Shown: positions 45,780 to 56,058, counted from the stretch's first letter. The stretch is DNA of 64,000 nucleotides from Nilaparvata lugens (GCF_014356525.2 NC_052505.1:3096759-3160758); one strand, 5' to 3'. The notes: generated by a model not told the origin, from the letters alone. Program-made: numbers and translations.

Positions 45780-46241
45780 AGAAAATATAGCATAAGATAT
45801 ATGTTGTTATAGGGTGTTTGTATTCCATATTCTACATTTGGTTCTACTGTTTCTTCAAAAATCCAAGTTGTGTATCAAGCTGAGATGATACTGTATCATA
45901 TTGTGGTGATACTGTATCATATTGTGGTGATACTGTATCATTTATGGTGATACCTTAGAGAAAACATAGCTTAACAAGATGTTTCATGGTCGTTTATGTT
46001 CCAATTTCCAATGTTAACTCAAGCCGATAGTCCTAATAGTTCTTTCTCGTGAAGCTATGTGACGCCGGTAATCTCTCATACTGTGCTGTTTATACACTTT
46101 CACCCCAACAACACAGTATTAATCAATAATAGTCGGCAGTAATCGCCTTGAGTAAACAAAAAAATGACTTTAAACTATTTTGGAATATAAACGCCCTATA
46201 CCATGGGATATATTCTTATACAATCTTTTGTCTATGTTATT
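45780..46241. repeat. gatactgtatcat tandem motifs plus relic of hairpin MITE
   Basis: ttgtggtgatactgtatcat occurs in tandem (45897-45945); then arms as in 39448-39728 (taccttagagaaaacatagc, ataaacgccctataccatgg). Similar to 1-260. Confidence 0.6.
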
Positions 46242-46280
46242 ATCGTATCCCAAATATTATTTGTGTAGCCTACTGTATTT

Positions 46281-46406
46281 TTTACTTTCCTTGCCCTATT
46301 ACCATAGGTAAGGAAAGTATTGCTTTCCGAAAAAAATTAAGGTACCCAAATTTCTATACGTTTCAAGGTCCCCTGAGTCCAAAAAATTGGTTTTTGGGTA
46401 TTGGTC

Positions 46407-46472
<66 letters not shown>

Positions 46473-47141
46473 AGTGTATGTGCGTCTGTGTAAACGATAT
46501 CTCATCTCCCAATTAACGGAATGACTTGAAATTTGGAACTTAAGGTCCTTTCACTATAAGGATCCGACACGAACAATTTCGATCAAATGCAATTCAAGAT
46601 GGCGGCTAAAATGTTGTCAAAAACAGGGTTTTTCGTGATTTTCTCAAAAACGGCTCTCAACGATTTTTATCAAATTCATACCCAAAATAGTCATCGATAA
46701 GCACTATTAACTGCCACAAGTCCCATATCTGTAAAAAATTTCAGGAGCTCCGCCCCAACAATGCAAAGTTCGATTTTAGATTCCCAATTATCAGGCTTCA
46801 GGTACAATTTAAACAAAAAAAAACAAGTGGAGTAGATTGATCATGAAAATCTCTACAATTAATGTTCAGTAACATTTTCACCTAAAATTGAAAATAAGCT
46901 TTAAATTCGAGAAAATATGATTATTCAATTGCAAATTATTGTTGATTCTATTTTTATTATATTTTTTCATTCACTATGAAGAGATAGCAGACCTCATGTG
47001 TGTCTCTAGCGTTATTGCCCTGTCACCAGCTGACTCAAATCTTTGAATAGTAGCTTTGAGATGCGCGGAAACACTAACGTCAGGTGATCAATTTTCATAA
47101 CGGCAAGGAAAGTTGTGTGAGTGCGCCACACCAGATTTTTA
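46281..47141. mobile_element. Element with internal (GT)n, copy 3 (inverted)
   Basis: Reverse complement of 13062-13925: tttactttccttgccctatt at the left, gtgcgccacaccagattttt at the right, (GT)n at 46411-46465. The best copy for defining ends because it is not nested. Confidence 0.78.
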
Positions 47142-47568
47142 TAAAAGCTTCTGCAAAACTATTGCATGGATTAGTTATCGGTATTCACTTTATAAAGTTT
47201 ATTCCTCTTTAAATACCAGAATGAATCGAGATTTTAAACCTTGAAATGTTATAGATTATAATATGCTAATGTACCTAATCCTTGAGTTATCAATTTTACG
47301 AATATGCTCTAGTTACATCCATAATTAACCGAGATTCTAAATTTGTTTTTATATTTGGTATTTAAATTATTGTGGAAAAGATAATTAGGCCTATTGATAT
47401 CATAGCCTCATTTAGACTTCTCAACTATCTAAATTCGAGAGAGAAGCAGTATTGGATTAATTATTTCTGTTTGCTCCTCTCCCAATTATTGTTTTGATGA
47501 TGTGCATGAAATAGATTAATAGATAGAATAAATCTTTGCAGTGAAATTAATATCTATCTATCTTTAAT
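47142..47568. repeat. Intron with a LINE-tail stem-loop
   Basis: gagagagaagcag (47438) pairs loosely with ctgtttgctcctctc (ending 47490), followed by gatgatgtgcatgaa and aataaatc, the plan of the other LINE 3' tails. Otherwise AT-rich with no features. Confidence 0.45.
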
Positions 47569-47820
47569 AATTATTATTAAACGAAAATCCAAATTAATTG
47601 CTGTAAATCACCCCGAAGACTTCTGCTACTACAAATATTGACTATAGGGTAAACAGCTAAATGGAAATTCGATAAAGCTACTATTCATAAATTATTTGTC
47701 AGCCCGGGAATCGAACTCTGTATCTCTTAATTGCCGGTCAGGAATACTTATCCTTACAGAAGTCTCCGGTGTGAATTACAGTATTTAATTTGGATTTTCG
47801 TTTAATAATAATTATTCATT
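47569..47820 (-). mobile_element. Short TIR element with tRNA-like B box
   Basis: aattattattaaacgaaaat at the left and attttcgtttaataataatt at the right are inverted. On the minus strand agttcgattcccgg (47701-47716) resembles the B box GGTTCGANTCC, so a tRNA-derived SINE is possible. Related left arms without the box: 24730-24850, 33535-33650 and 48322-48430. Confidence 0.5.
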
Positions 47821-48109
47821 CATTAGCATTTGAATAATTGCAATATCTCAGTAATTTCTATCCATCTTTCTTGTTTTTAAAACTGTAATCAGGGCTCAAT
47901 AATGCTCTTCATAGGTTTTGCATTCAAAGAGTAAAGATAAGCAATTTAAGATAATTCAATGATTAGGCTACCCAAATTTTTATAATTAGATACAATAAAA
48001 ACATATTGATTAAATATTTCGGAAACAATAAAAACATACTTGATTACATATTTTTAAATTGATAGAGCCCAAAATTAGATTATAATTTCATGCTATGTGA
48101 ATATTTCAG

Positions 48110-48286
48110 GATAACAGACTAGAATGGTTGCCTGAAGAACTGTTCAATCTGCCAGCACTTGTTACATTGGACGTTTGCAATAACAAACTACCAGCTCTGC
48201 CTTTCAAGATGTGGCGAGCGCCAAAACTCAAAGAGTTGAATGTAGCTTTCAATCTGCTCAAAGAACTACCTGCCATGCAATTCGAG
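48110..48286 (+). CDS. Lrrk: Lrrk exon j (LRRs)
   Basis: Acceptor atatttcag ends at 48109, donor gtaatg starts at 48287; 59 codons in phase 0. Three LRR units are visible: DNRLEWLPEELFNLPALVTL, DVCNNKLPALPFKMWRAPKL, and KELNVAFNLLKELPAMQFE. Spacing is about 22-23 residues, typical for LRRK-type repeats. Confidence 0.92.
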
Positions 48287-48442
48287 GTAATGATATTCAA
48301 AATAAGTAAAAGTAATAATTATTATTAAACGAAATTCCAATTAAATGCTGTAAATCACCGGAAAGACTTCTGCTACTGCAAATATTGACAACAGGGTAAA
48401 CAGCTAGATGGAAATTCGATGAACACTACTGTAAATAAAAGT

Positions 48443-48760
48443 AAATTCGTATGGCTTTTGTTGGTGGGGGGGAGTCCCTTCGGGTAGGTCCCACCGCCTG
48501 AATATATAATTTAAGCCGTCAATAGGCCGTACGACTGTCATACTTCAGCCGGGATTGACAATTTAACGTGTCCATCCGATAACACGGGAGTGATCTTGTT
48601 TAAAAAACTTTTTGGTAATTGATTGATTGATTGAGTACTTTATTTATGTAGATTACAATATATACTGGCTTATACACTTATATACAATAGCTTACAATAC
48701 AGCAAAATTATAGATGAATTTACATAATATAGACTAAGAAAATAATTATTGAACTGTATA
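48443..48760. repeat. SINE/LINE-like repeat and antisense LINE tail
   Basis: gttggtggggggagtccctt, ggtaggtcccaccgcctgaa, then gactgtcatacttcagccgg and tttaacgtgtccatccg, a conserved-looking block. From 48635 gattgattgattgagtactt and ttatttatgtagattacaat look like an inverted LINE tail. 48761-49069 nothing recognised. Confidence 0.5.
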
Positions 48761-49069
48761 TGATATGAAAAAGCAATTTGTAATATAATAACTATAGATA
48801 ATAATTATATTGTTATGCATCTACATAAATTGGCGGAGCTTTGGACATATCAATGTCCACTCTTCGGAAAGAATATTAAAAATATCCTTCCCACTAACTC
48901 TCTACCAAAAAGAGGGTTTAAGAGTGGGATCATCATTTTCTGTGTTTTATGCGTATTTTAGTGTTTTATTTATATGTATTTCTGTGACAGGTATTATGCT
49001 TTATTAGTTGATTGCTCTATGAGTGAAATACAGAGTGGCGCACGATGTGATCCAACATTTAGTTTTGTC

Positions 49070-50152
49070 ATAGAAAGTTTTTTCCTACAGTTACCTTGAA
49101 AAGTGGCCATTCCTGCACTGATTACAGAACGCAAAGAATCACTTTTCCGCTCTAGTGCGGGAAAAATTTTTTCTGCACTCCAGATTTGCAACATGGCAAC
49201 ACAAAACAGTTGGTGGGTTATATGGAGGATTAGTGCACGAAAACCAAAATTGAGTTGGTAACAATGACTGTGGTTAGATTTAGATGAGAATCATTTCAAT
49301 GGCTACCCTACATTTATGATAAAATCCCAATCTAGAAATCCAAAACAAGAATAAAGTTCATCTAAATCATAATTAAATAATCATTGTTTACGAATTCTCA
49401 TCATTTAATAATAAATAATAGTTCTTTTCTATTGATAATTATTATTATTCCAACTACAAGCAATGAGAAAAGTAGCAAATATACATTATAAAATTCGAAT
49501 TTTGAGGTTAAATGATTACTGTTTGATATCCATATAATAAAAAAACATAAGAATACTACAATAAATATTCTCTGTTGTCTATGTTATTTTTATAAATATT
49601 TTTCAGTTTACTTTGAGCATTTTTCTCGGTAATTTGAGCAAAAGTCTAAATTTCTGAATCCTGTTTCTGTAGTTTTTAGCTGGATGAAACAAACTTTGGT
49701 ACGATTCTTCCCGCTAGGTCACGCGCTTGTCGGTTCAGCCATCTTGTTGTGCTCAGCCATATTGCAGTTCGGTTCAGCCAATCAGCTGTTGGCGTATATT
49801 TTGAATGCGATTTTTTTGTTCTATCTGTTTTTTCTGATTCTTGAATGAATAAAAATAAGAATTTTGGCTGAGAATTTTCAACTTCAATCGGATTATTAAT
49901 TTTTAAATGAATTAAGGTTGTTATTAATAACAGCATCACACACACAAACATTTGATGGATTTCAGCCATAATCATTTAATCAACCACTTCTCATATTCAA
50001 TGGTAACTGTAGGAAAAATATAATGTGAAATACGTGCGCAAAGTTTGTTTGCTGCACTCAAGAAACCATTCCGTCCTCGCCTACGGCTCGGGCATAAACG
50101 TTTCTTTCGGTGCAGCAAACTGTCACTTTGCGCACTAGTTGCACAAATAACT
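49070..50152. mobile_element. Element agttatttgtgcaactagtg to ctgtaggaaaaa, inverted and enlarged
   Basis: gttttttcctacagttacct at the left, cgcactagttgcacaaataa at the right. The central part (49210-49990) differs from 44144-44679 and is about 550 bp longer. Confidence 0.65.
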
Positions 50153-50194
50153 ATTGTGAAAGCAATACAGAAAAATGATATATAACTTGTCTAC

Positions 50195-50517
50195 TGTATA
50201 GCTGGAGATTAGTTTGTGGCCATTACATGTTCAATGTGGCCACCTTGTTGTCTGATAACTGCTTCAACACGAACGCCTATGTTATTGACAGTGACTCGGC
50301 AACACATATCCTCGGTTATGCCTCAATGATTAGCACTCGCTTATTGACAGTGACTCGGCAACACATATCCTCGGTCATGCCTCAATGATTAGCACTCGCT
50401 TATTGACAGTGACTCGGCAACACATATCCTCGGTCATGCCTCAATGATTAGCACTCGCTTATTGACAGTGACTCGGCAACACATATCCTCGGTCATGCCT
50501 CAATGATTAGCACTCGC
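50195..50517 (-). pseudogene. Mariner-like transposase C-terminus with 59-bp tandem repeat
   Basis: Minus strand from 50290 to 50207 reads NNIGVRVEAVIRQQGGHIEH then VMATN and a stop, the usual last residues of mariner-type transposases. Next to it 50282-50517 is four head-to-tail copies of a 59-bp unit (tgactcggcaacacatatcc...tgattagcactcgc), of which three are identical. The unit itself reads MTEDMCCRVTVNN in the same frame, so the array grew from transposase coding DNA. Confidence 0.7.
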
Positions 50518-50676
50518 AGATCCAATAAAGGCAAGTGTTGAAAAAGAAACCCATTCAAACTCGCGTTTGTTGTCATTTGTTTGCATTGGGCGATAGTATG
50601 GATGCGGCATTATTCTGTTAATCGTACACTGCTATCTCATCTGTATTTATAGGCTACATCGTTACGGTATCTTTCA

Positions 50677-50842
50677 AGGTGCGTACAGATTTACGCGCCG
50701 CGAACATGAGCAATTCACTTTTAATCAGCTGATGCCAAGTTTTTTATATCTGTATCTTACCGTTTCTGTAAAGTATACAGATATAATTAGCTGATTAAAA
50801 GTGAATTGCTCATGTTCGCGGCGCGTATATCTGTACGCACCT
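50677..50842. mobile_element. Fold-back MITE, aggtgcgtacagat family, copy 2
   Basis: aggtgcgtacagatttacgc and atatctgtacgcacct ends, inner gcgccgcgaacatgagcaat and attgctcatgttcgcggcgc. 166 bp. Confidence 0.82.
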
Positions 50843-51082
50843 ATATACTGTTCAATAAGCACATTATTGTTAATTTTTCATGTTTTATTGTCTAACCTAC
50901 TCTAGAACATGGTACGTCATAGTGGAGTAGGTCAATTTCCACTCAGAAAACACTAAACATGTAGAAAACACATTATAAGAATCTTTTGTAACTAACTATG
51001 TAGTATGTAATTGTAAACTATCTTATATTTTCTGTTATTGATGTAGTAGTTTTAGTTTTTTAGGAACATTTATTTATTGCAG

Positions 51083-51222
51083 GACAATAGTGACACAGGA
51101 AGCGTCTGCTCAGTTGAATCTTCGAAGAGTGGTGACTCTGAAATGCTGTTGAACTCACCCATGAAGTCGAGCTCGTCCTGTCTCAACAGCCCTGAAATAT
51201 TGTCCAACAATAGAACTGTCCA
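51083..51222 (+). CDS. Lrrk: Lrrk exon k (serine-rich insert)
   Basis: Acceptor tatttattgcag ends at 51082, donor gtaagt begins at 51223. Encodes DNSDTGSVCSVESSKSGDSE and MLLNSPMKSSSCLNSPEIL, a Ser-rich acidic loop with two SP sites (NSPMK, NSPEI) that interrupts the LRR solenoid. It is likely disordered and possibly phosphorylated; that is inference. Ends with CA, completed to CAG (Gln) by exon l. Flanked on both sides by copies of the same MITE-containing segment. Confidence 0.78.
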
Positions 51223-51261
51223 GTAAGTGCCAATAATATTCATAATTTCCTATCAGCTATC

Positions 51262-51390
51262 ATCTTACCGTTTCTGTAAAAATACAGATATAATTAGCTG
51301 ATTAAAAGTGAATTGCTCATGTTCGCGGCGCGTATATCTGTACGCACCTCTATACTATTCAATAAGCACATTATTGTTAATTTTTAATGA
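51262..51390. repeat. Duplicate of 50753-50880 on the other side of exon k
   Basis: tcttaccgtttctgtaaa, the right half of the MITE, and the unique flank ctattcaataagcacattat then tgttaattttt are all repeated. Exon k lies between the two. Confidence 0.75.
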
Positions 51391-51489
51391 CGATCCATGT
51401 TTCTGAGTTATTAATATTGTATTTTTATGTTAATATCACAGAACCAATATGATATTTTGTTAATTAACTAGTTTTACATGGTTTAAAAA

Positions 51490-51610
51490 CAATCCGGCAA
51501 AGTTGCGAAGCTAGAAAACGATAGCGCCATCTGCTTTGTCGAATGATAGACAAGGATAGCAACACCAATGTCGATCAAGTACTGCCATTATAACGTGGAC
51601 CTCACCATAG
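51490..51610. repeat. Fragment of tatagtgaggtccacg MITE
   Basis: aatccggcaaagttgcgaag, atctgctttgtcgaatgata and cattataacgtggacctcac. Right half only. Confidence 0.65.
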
Positions 51611-51719
51611 TCAGTTTTTAAATATCAAAATTCAAAATTTTTAGTTTTGTCATTAGTTTTGAAGTGGAAATTGGACTTTTTGAAGTGAAAGTGAAATCTT
51701 AACCTCATTCTTTTTGAAA

Positions 51720-52400
51720 CTTTTATTTGTTAAAATTTGGGAGAAGACAGTTTTGGGCTATGCCTGTTGTCTTCTCCCAATCATATTATATTTATTATAA
51801 TTATGATCTGTAATTGCCAATGAAATAAATAAATAATATCAAAAGTAAAGACTTCATCCCATTAGATTTTCATGTGAAAAATTCATAAATCCACTTTGGT
51901 TGGAATTCGTTAACAATCAAAGTCACCTTTAAATTCTTTATCAATTCATACAAAAAGTACATCATCAAAATGATAGGGAGAGAAAAAATGAGGTAACCTT
52001 GTGCTATTCCTCTCCCAAATTTAGATAAGGTTACACATAGTCCAAAATAGGTTAAGTCTTGTAGTTAGTTGTTTTAGTGAGTAGGTTTTTGATTTTGTAT
52101 TCAAATTTTTCAAATAAGTGCAATATTTTTAAAGTTTTTAATTTATTGTGATACATTCTGTGATTCATTTAGAGTATAACATCAATCTTCAAAATGTTCA
52201 ATTCATTATTCCTGGACCGAAAATCAGGTGACGAAGCAGTGTGTGATTACATAACCTTAACTTTTGGACAACATTAGCATTTTATCAAAATTTTTGGAGA
52301 GAAATAGTGCAGGCTCAGCCTAGTTTTTCCTCCAATGTCATAATTGTATTATGATTATAGTGTTTTATACAATAAATGAATAAATAATAAAATTCACTTC
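51720..52400. repeat. Three LINE-tail stem-loops in a row
   Basis: ttgggagaagacag/ctgttgtcttctcccaa (51738-51780), gggagagaaaaa.../cctctccc antisense (51976-52016), ttggagagaaa/tttttcctccaa (52294-52335), each by an aataaataaat or similar end. No coding part. Confidence 0.6.
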
Positions 52401-52648
52401 ACAAAATTTTCAGTCTTTAATTATTTTCACAATGTAGATTTTTAAATTTAGATGTTTCAAAACCAAACATAGGAAAATATTTCACATTATTGTCACTAAA
52501 ATAGTAAATATCCACATTTTAAATGCTTCTCTATCTTTATAAACTCTGTAATCTTCAGTGTGTAGGTGGGATATCAATGTCACTTCTGCCTTGAATGCTT
52601 TTCTCACATTATCAACTCTATAATCTTAAGATGAGATAAACAAAGAAG

Positions 52649-52725
52649 TTTAGGAAGTTTTATTGTTGGAACAGATTACTGTCTCATCTTAACGTGTTGA
52701 GTAAAAATGTGGAAGTGTTGACAAC
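52649..52725 (+). pseudogene. Decayed duplicate of the start of exon l
   Basis: aggaagttttattgttggaa then cagattactgtctcatctta align with 56210-56275 through acceptor and 17 codons. In the exon frame it reads LLSHLNVLSKNVEVLTT against LLSHHNVWSRSVEVTEQ. The copy breaks off at about 52725, runs to a TAA soon after, and has no donor. Confidence 0.65.
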
Positions 52726-52777
52726 ACTTGTTGATCAACATTGCTAATCAACACAAGTTATAATGGCAGTGTTTGTT

Positions 52778-53539
52778 TATAGTTGGCCAAACGAAAATGG
52801 GTCCCTCAAGGTCAAAGCTTGCTCTTGACACCACCACCCGTCTCTACCAACACTGTTGCCACTTTGTACTAAGAGTGGCTAGTAAGAGAGAAAGTGAATG
52901 TGTGTGTGAGAGAGGGTGTGATAGTAAAGTATTGTTATTGTGGGGAGTATTGTTTGTCTTCTCTGTCCAAAGCCTGGATGAAGTGTGATGGGAATCAAAT
53001 GAGAATTCATGCGAATTGAAAAATGAAGAGTGAAGTGGGCATTACAAGAATATTGACTAAAATAAATAAAATTACATCACTCCACTTCCAATTGATTATT
53101 ATAAGTCTTCAAGTAACCTTTATGAAGTAATAGCTCAGTTTATAAATAGTTGCATTTAAAAAGAAAAATTCAATCATCATTATAAAATTGGATTTCTTGA
53201 TGTCATGACTCAAGAAAGAGTTTTACATTATACATAACAATATTCTTTCCTTCATTTCATGATGTTGAAGAATATAGCGGATGATGGGAGGAGGTAACGG
53301 GGGATGTTATTGTTCTAACTTCAAAGAATGACACAATAGAACTTTTGAACCTGACGTGCTCAAAAGAATTTGTGACAGGTAGTGTCGGAAAAGAGGAAGA
53401 GGGATGGTATGAGAAGGAAAGAGTGATGTTCAGGGTGTAGAAATATAGTCAATGTATATAGACTGGTCGAGTGAGGGGTGGCCGCCAGTGGCAACATTGC
53501 AGTGGCCTTTAGAGACCCATTTTCGCTTGGTCAACTATA
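52778..53539. mobile_element. MITE with tatagttggccaaacgaaaa ends (762 bp)
   Basis: TIRs tatagttggccaaacgaaaa and ttttcgcttggtcaactata, 26 bp with two mismatches, then tgggtc/gaccca. It was inserted in a tatagtgaggtccacg-type MITE (ataatggcagtgtttg before, aatggtattgctatccttgt after at 53643). Internal small open frames have no family features. Confidence 0.75.
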
Positions 53540-53861
53540 GTAATGGTAACACCTTGAACATTGAGCGCTGACCACATTTGAACTGTACCCACACCAATAC
53601 AAACCATTCCTCTTTCAGATCACAGGTTAAGGCAGCAGTCCAAATGGTATTGCTATCCTTGTCTATCATACAAGCTTGTCTATCTCTTTCTCGCTTTGCT
53701 CTGTTGCCAGATCGTCTTTCATCAATGTAGAATCAATAATTAATTAACAAAATATTTCATCTCTCAATTATGAAAATTCATTATGAAATTATTGAAGAAT
53801 ATTATTTCTTGCTTAATAGAATATAAGCAATCTGATGAATTCAAAATTATTGTAGTACATA

Positions 53862-54082
53862 CTTGAATAGACTTGAAACGTTGTCAAAAATCCACTTTAA
53901 TTAAATAAAAATTAATATTTCACAGGAGCATGCCTTGGAAAGATTGACAATCGTTCTACTTCCCATTACTGTACTGTAACTTACAGCTGATGATGTGTGA
54001 GCACACACCAAAGCATGCTCCTGTGAAATATTAATTTTTATTTAATTAAAGTGGATTTTTGACAACGTTTCAAGTCTATTCA
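53862..54082. mobile_element. Hairpin MITE with 70-bp perfect arms
   Basis: ttgaatagacttgaaacgtt...tttcacaggagcatgc (53862-53934) is repeated inverted at 54010-54082. A direct repeat attgtagtacatac occurs at 53849 and 54133, possibly a target duplication. Confidence 0.8.
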
Positions 54083-54279
54083 ATTATGGAAAAGTTCCAC
54101 AACATCAACGCAACATTCACGCTACAAACTTAATTGTAGTACATACATTTTTTGGACTCAAAATACAAGGTGAGGCATAATAATTAGCGACTTTAAAAAG
54201 CGCGCGAACCAAGCTGCGTTGGAGGGAGGTGGAGGGGATAGCATCAGTTACGTTTGGCGCGAAATAGCATTTAGTTACA

Positions 54280-55377
54280 ATGGTGCGCTGGACCCCACAG
54301 CATCGTGCGTACGCTGTCAAAGCCTTGCATCAAAACGGTAGTTCATACCAGTTAGCACGTCGTGCATTCCGCAACCATTTCAACATTAATCGGAATCAGC
54401 CGGTGCCATCTGCCTGTGCGATTAAAGATTGGGTTAAGAACTTTGAAGAGACTGCGTCAACGACAAGGAAGAAAACAGGAAGACCGAAAACTGTGCGCAC
54501 ACCTGAAAACGTTGAACGTGTAAGAGTCGCCATTGACAGAAGCCCTCGTCGCTCAGCTCGCCGACACAGCGTTACACTTGGCATTTCAAACCGAACGGTA
54601 AGACGAATTTTACACCAAGATTTGCACTTCCACCCGTACAAAATCCAAATGGTTCAGGCCCTAAAGGAAACGGATTTTGTAAGCAGAAGCCGGTTCAGCT
54701 TAGAATTTTTGGATTTGATTAATGAAGACGAGGACATTGTAAACCGTTTGTGGATGAGTGATGAAGCGCACTTCCATCTCTCAGGTTATGTTAACAAGCA
54801 AAACTTTCGATTTTGGAGTGATGTTAACCCTAGAGAACTGCATCAGCAGCCATTGCATTCAAAAAAAGTAACTGTGTGGTGCGCCATGTCTTCATTAGGG
54901 ATCATAGGGCCATTCTTCTTTGAAGATGGCCAAGGCAATGCGGTGACAGTGACTTCGCAGAGATACGCAGAGATGTTGGACAACTTTTTTACTCCACAAC
55001 TTGGACAGTACGAAGTGAACGATGAAATGTTTTTCCAGCAAAACGGAGCAACATCCCACACTGCTCGAGTGAGCATGCATATTGTCAATCAGTTGTTTCC
55101 AAATCGTGTGATCTCCCGAAATGGAGATATTGCATGGCCCTCTCGTTCACCTGACCTCACAGCATGTGATTTTTTCTTGTGGGGTTATCTGAAAAGTAAG
55201 GTTTACCAAGGTAATCCTCCTAGAACAATTGAAGCCCTGAAAGAGCGGATCCGGCAGGAAGTTGGTCAAATCCCACTGGCAATGCTACGAAATGTGATGA
55301 GTCACTTCAAGGTCCGGCTGGAGGAATGTGTACGTTTAAACGGACGCAATCTTACTGGAGTTATTTTCAAGACATAA
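54280..55377 (+). CDS. Mariner-like transposase, 365 aa, second catalytic Asp replaced by Asn
   Basis: Cut-and-paste transposase of the Tc1/mariner superfamily. Residues 1-50 form the first helix-turn-helix region (TPQHRAYAVKALHQNG), about 65-80 a GRPKTVRTPE hook, about 85-115 the second helix-turn-helix (NRTVRRIL). Catalytic domain: D161 in MSDEAHFHLS, residue 255 in FFQQNGATSHTA, D297 in SPDLTACDFFLWGYLK. Position 255 should be Asp; here the codon is AAC instead of GAC (55042-55044). 93 residues separate the first two and 41 the last two, a DD41D spacing as in the relative at 10851. Length is normal and no frameshift exists. Start chosen at the first ATG (54280), 114 bp after the TIR. The change predicts a dead enzyme that could still bind DNA. 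Confidence 0.88.
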   Translation: MVRWTPQHRAYAVKALHQNGSSYQLARRAFRNHFNINRNQPVPSACAIKDWVKNFEETASTTRKKTGRPKTVRTPENVERVRVAIDRSPRRSARRHSVTLGISNRTVRRILHQDLHFHPYKIQMVQALKETDFVSRSRFSLEFLDLINEDEDIVNRLWMSDEAHFHLSGYVNKQNFRFWSDVNPRELHQQPLHSKKVTVWCAMSSLGIIGPFFFEDGQGNAVTVTSQRYAEMLDNFFTPQLGQYEVNDEMFFQQNGATSHTARVSMHIVNQLFPNRVISRNGDIAWPSRSPDLTACDFFLWGYLKSKVYQGNPPRTIEALKERIRQEVGQIPLAMLRNVMSHFKVRLEECVRLNGRNLTGVIFKT

Positions 55378-55419
55378 CTGACATTTTACTGTTGCAGAAA
55401 ATGCTTTTTCATGTTTTTT

Positions 55420-55627
55420 AATATTGTGGAATAAAAATAATTTTTTAACAAAGGGGTTTTATTTAACAGTATTTTTAAAATCGCTTGTTAATATTGTGGA
55501 ATAAAAATAATTTTTTAACAAAGGGTTTTTATTTAACAGTATTTTTAAAATCGCTTGTTAATATTGTGGAATAAAAATAATTTTTTAACAAAGGGTTTTT
55601 ATTTAACAGTATTTTTAAAATCGCTTG
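55420..55627 (+). repeat. Tandem repeat, 69-70 bp x 3, in transposon 3' UTR
   Basis: Unit aatattgtggaataaaaata...aaaatcgcttgtt, three copies, the last two nearly identical. Each contains an aataaa signal. Confidence 0.85.
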
Positions 55628-55739
55628 TTATTATGCCTCACCTTGTAAATGCATAAAAAGAGAAAAAAAGAGAAAAAAATCCATGTGAAAAAGAGTGGTG
55701 TGATCCAGAATTCAGATGTTCATGAGTATAATACGCGAA

Positions 55740-56058
55740 ACAGAGCAGATTATCATATAATGGGTCACAATAGTAGGGTTATTTGAACAAAAACCAGATT
55801 ATATTGGTAGGAAATTTTATAACAAGCTACCTCAAATCTTGAAAAGTAATGATGATTTGAAGATTTTCAAAAAACAAATGAAAAAATATTTAGTTGATAA
55901 AGCTTTTTATAGTGTACAAGAATTCCTTTCAAACCTAAACTAGGTTGAACTACTTAGTGTTAGAATTATTATGTAATAACATGACTTGTCTTATACTCCA
56001 TGACTGGAGTCTTTAGGACGTAATCTAAAAAAAAAAAAAAAAAATAAATAAATAAATG
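55740..56058 (+). pseudogene. Very short LINE 3' end with A-rich tail
   Basis: Reads GRKFYNKLPQILKSNDDLKI, FKKQMKKYLVDKAFYSVQEF and LSNLN, stop at 55941; then an A run with (AATA)n at 56028-56058. Same C-terminal pattern as the other LINE tails. Confidence 0.75.

Larger units (their letters stand above)
54166..55645 (+). mobile_element. Mariner-superfamily transposon, nearly intact (1480 bp)
   Basis: Perfect 18-bp TIRs CAAGGTGAGGCATAATAA at both ends, TA on each side (54164-54165 and 55646-55647), one open transposase frame. The 3' UTR carries a 69-70 bp tandem repeat (three copies, 55420-55627). It is the youngest looking DNA transposon in the window. Confidence 0.9.

Noticed and set aside
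50282..50517. CRISPR-like array
   Set aside because: Units are directly adjacent with no spacers, the host is an insect, and the unit derives from transposase DNA.
52773..52988. 71-aa ORF (MFIVGQTKMGPS)
   Set aside because: It starts in a MITE TIR and has no family features.
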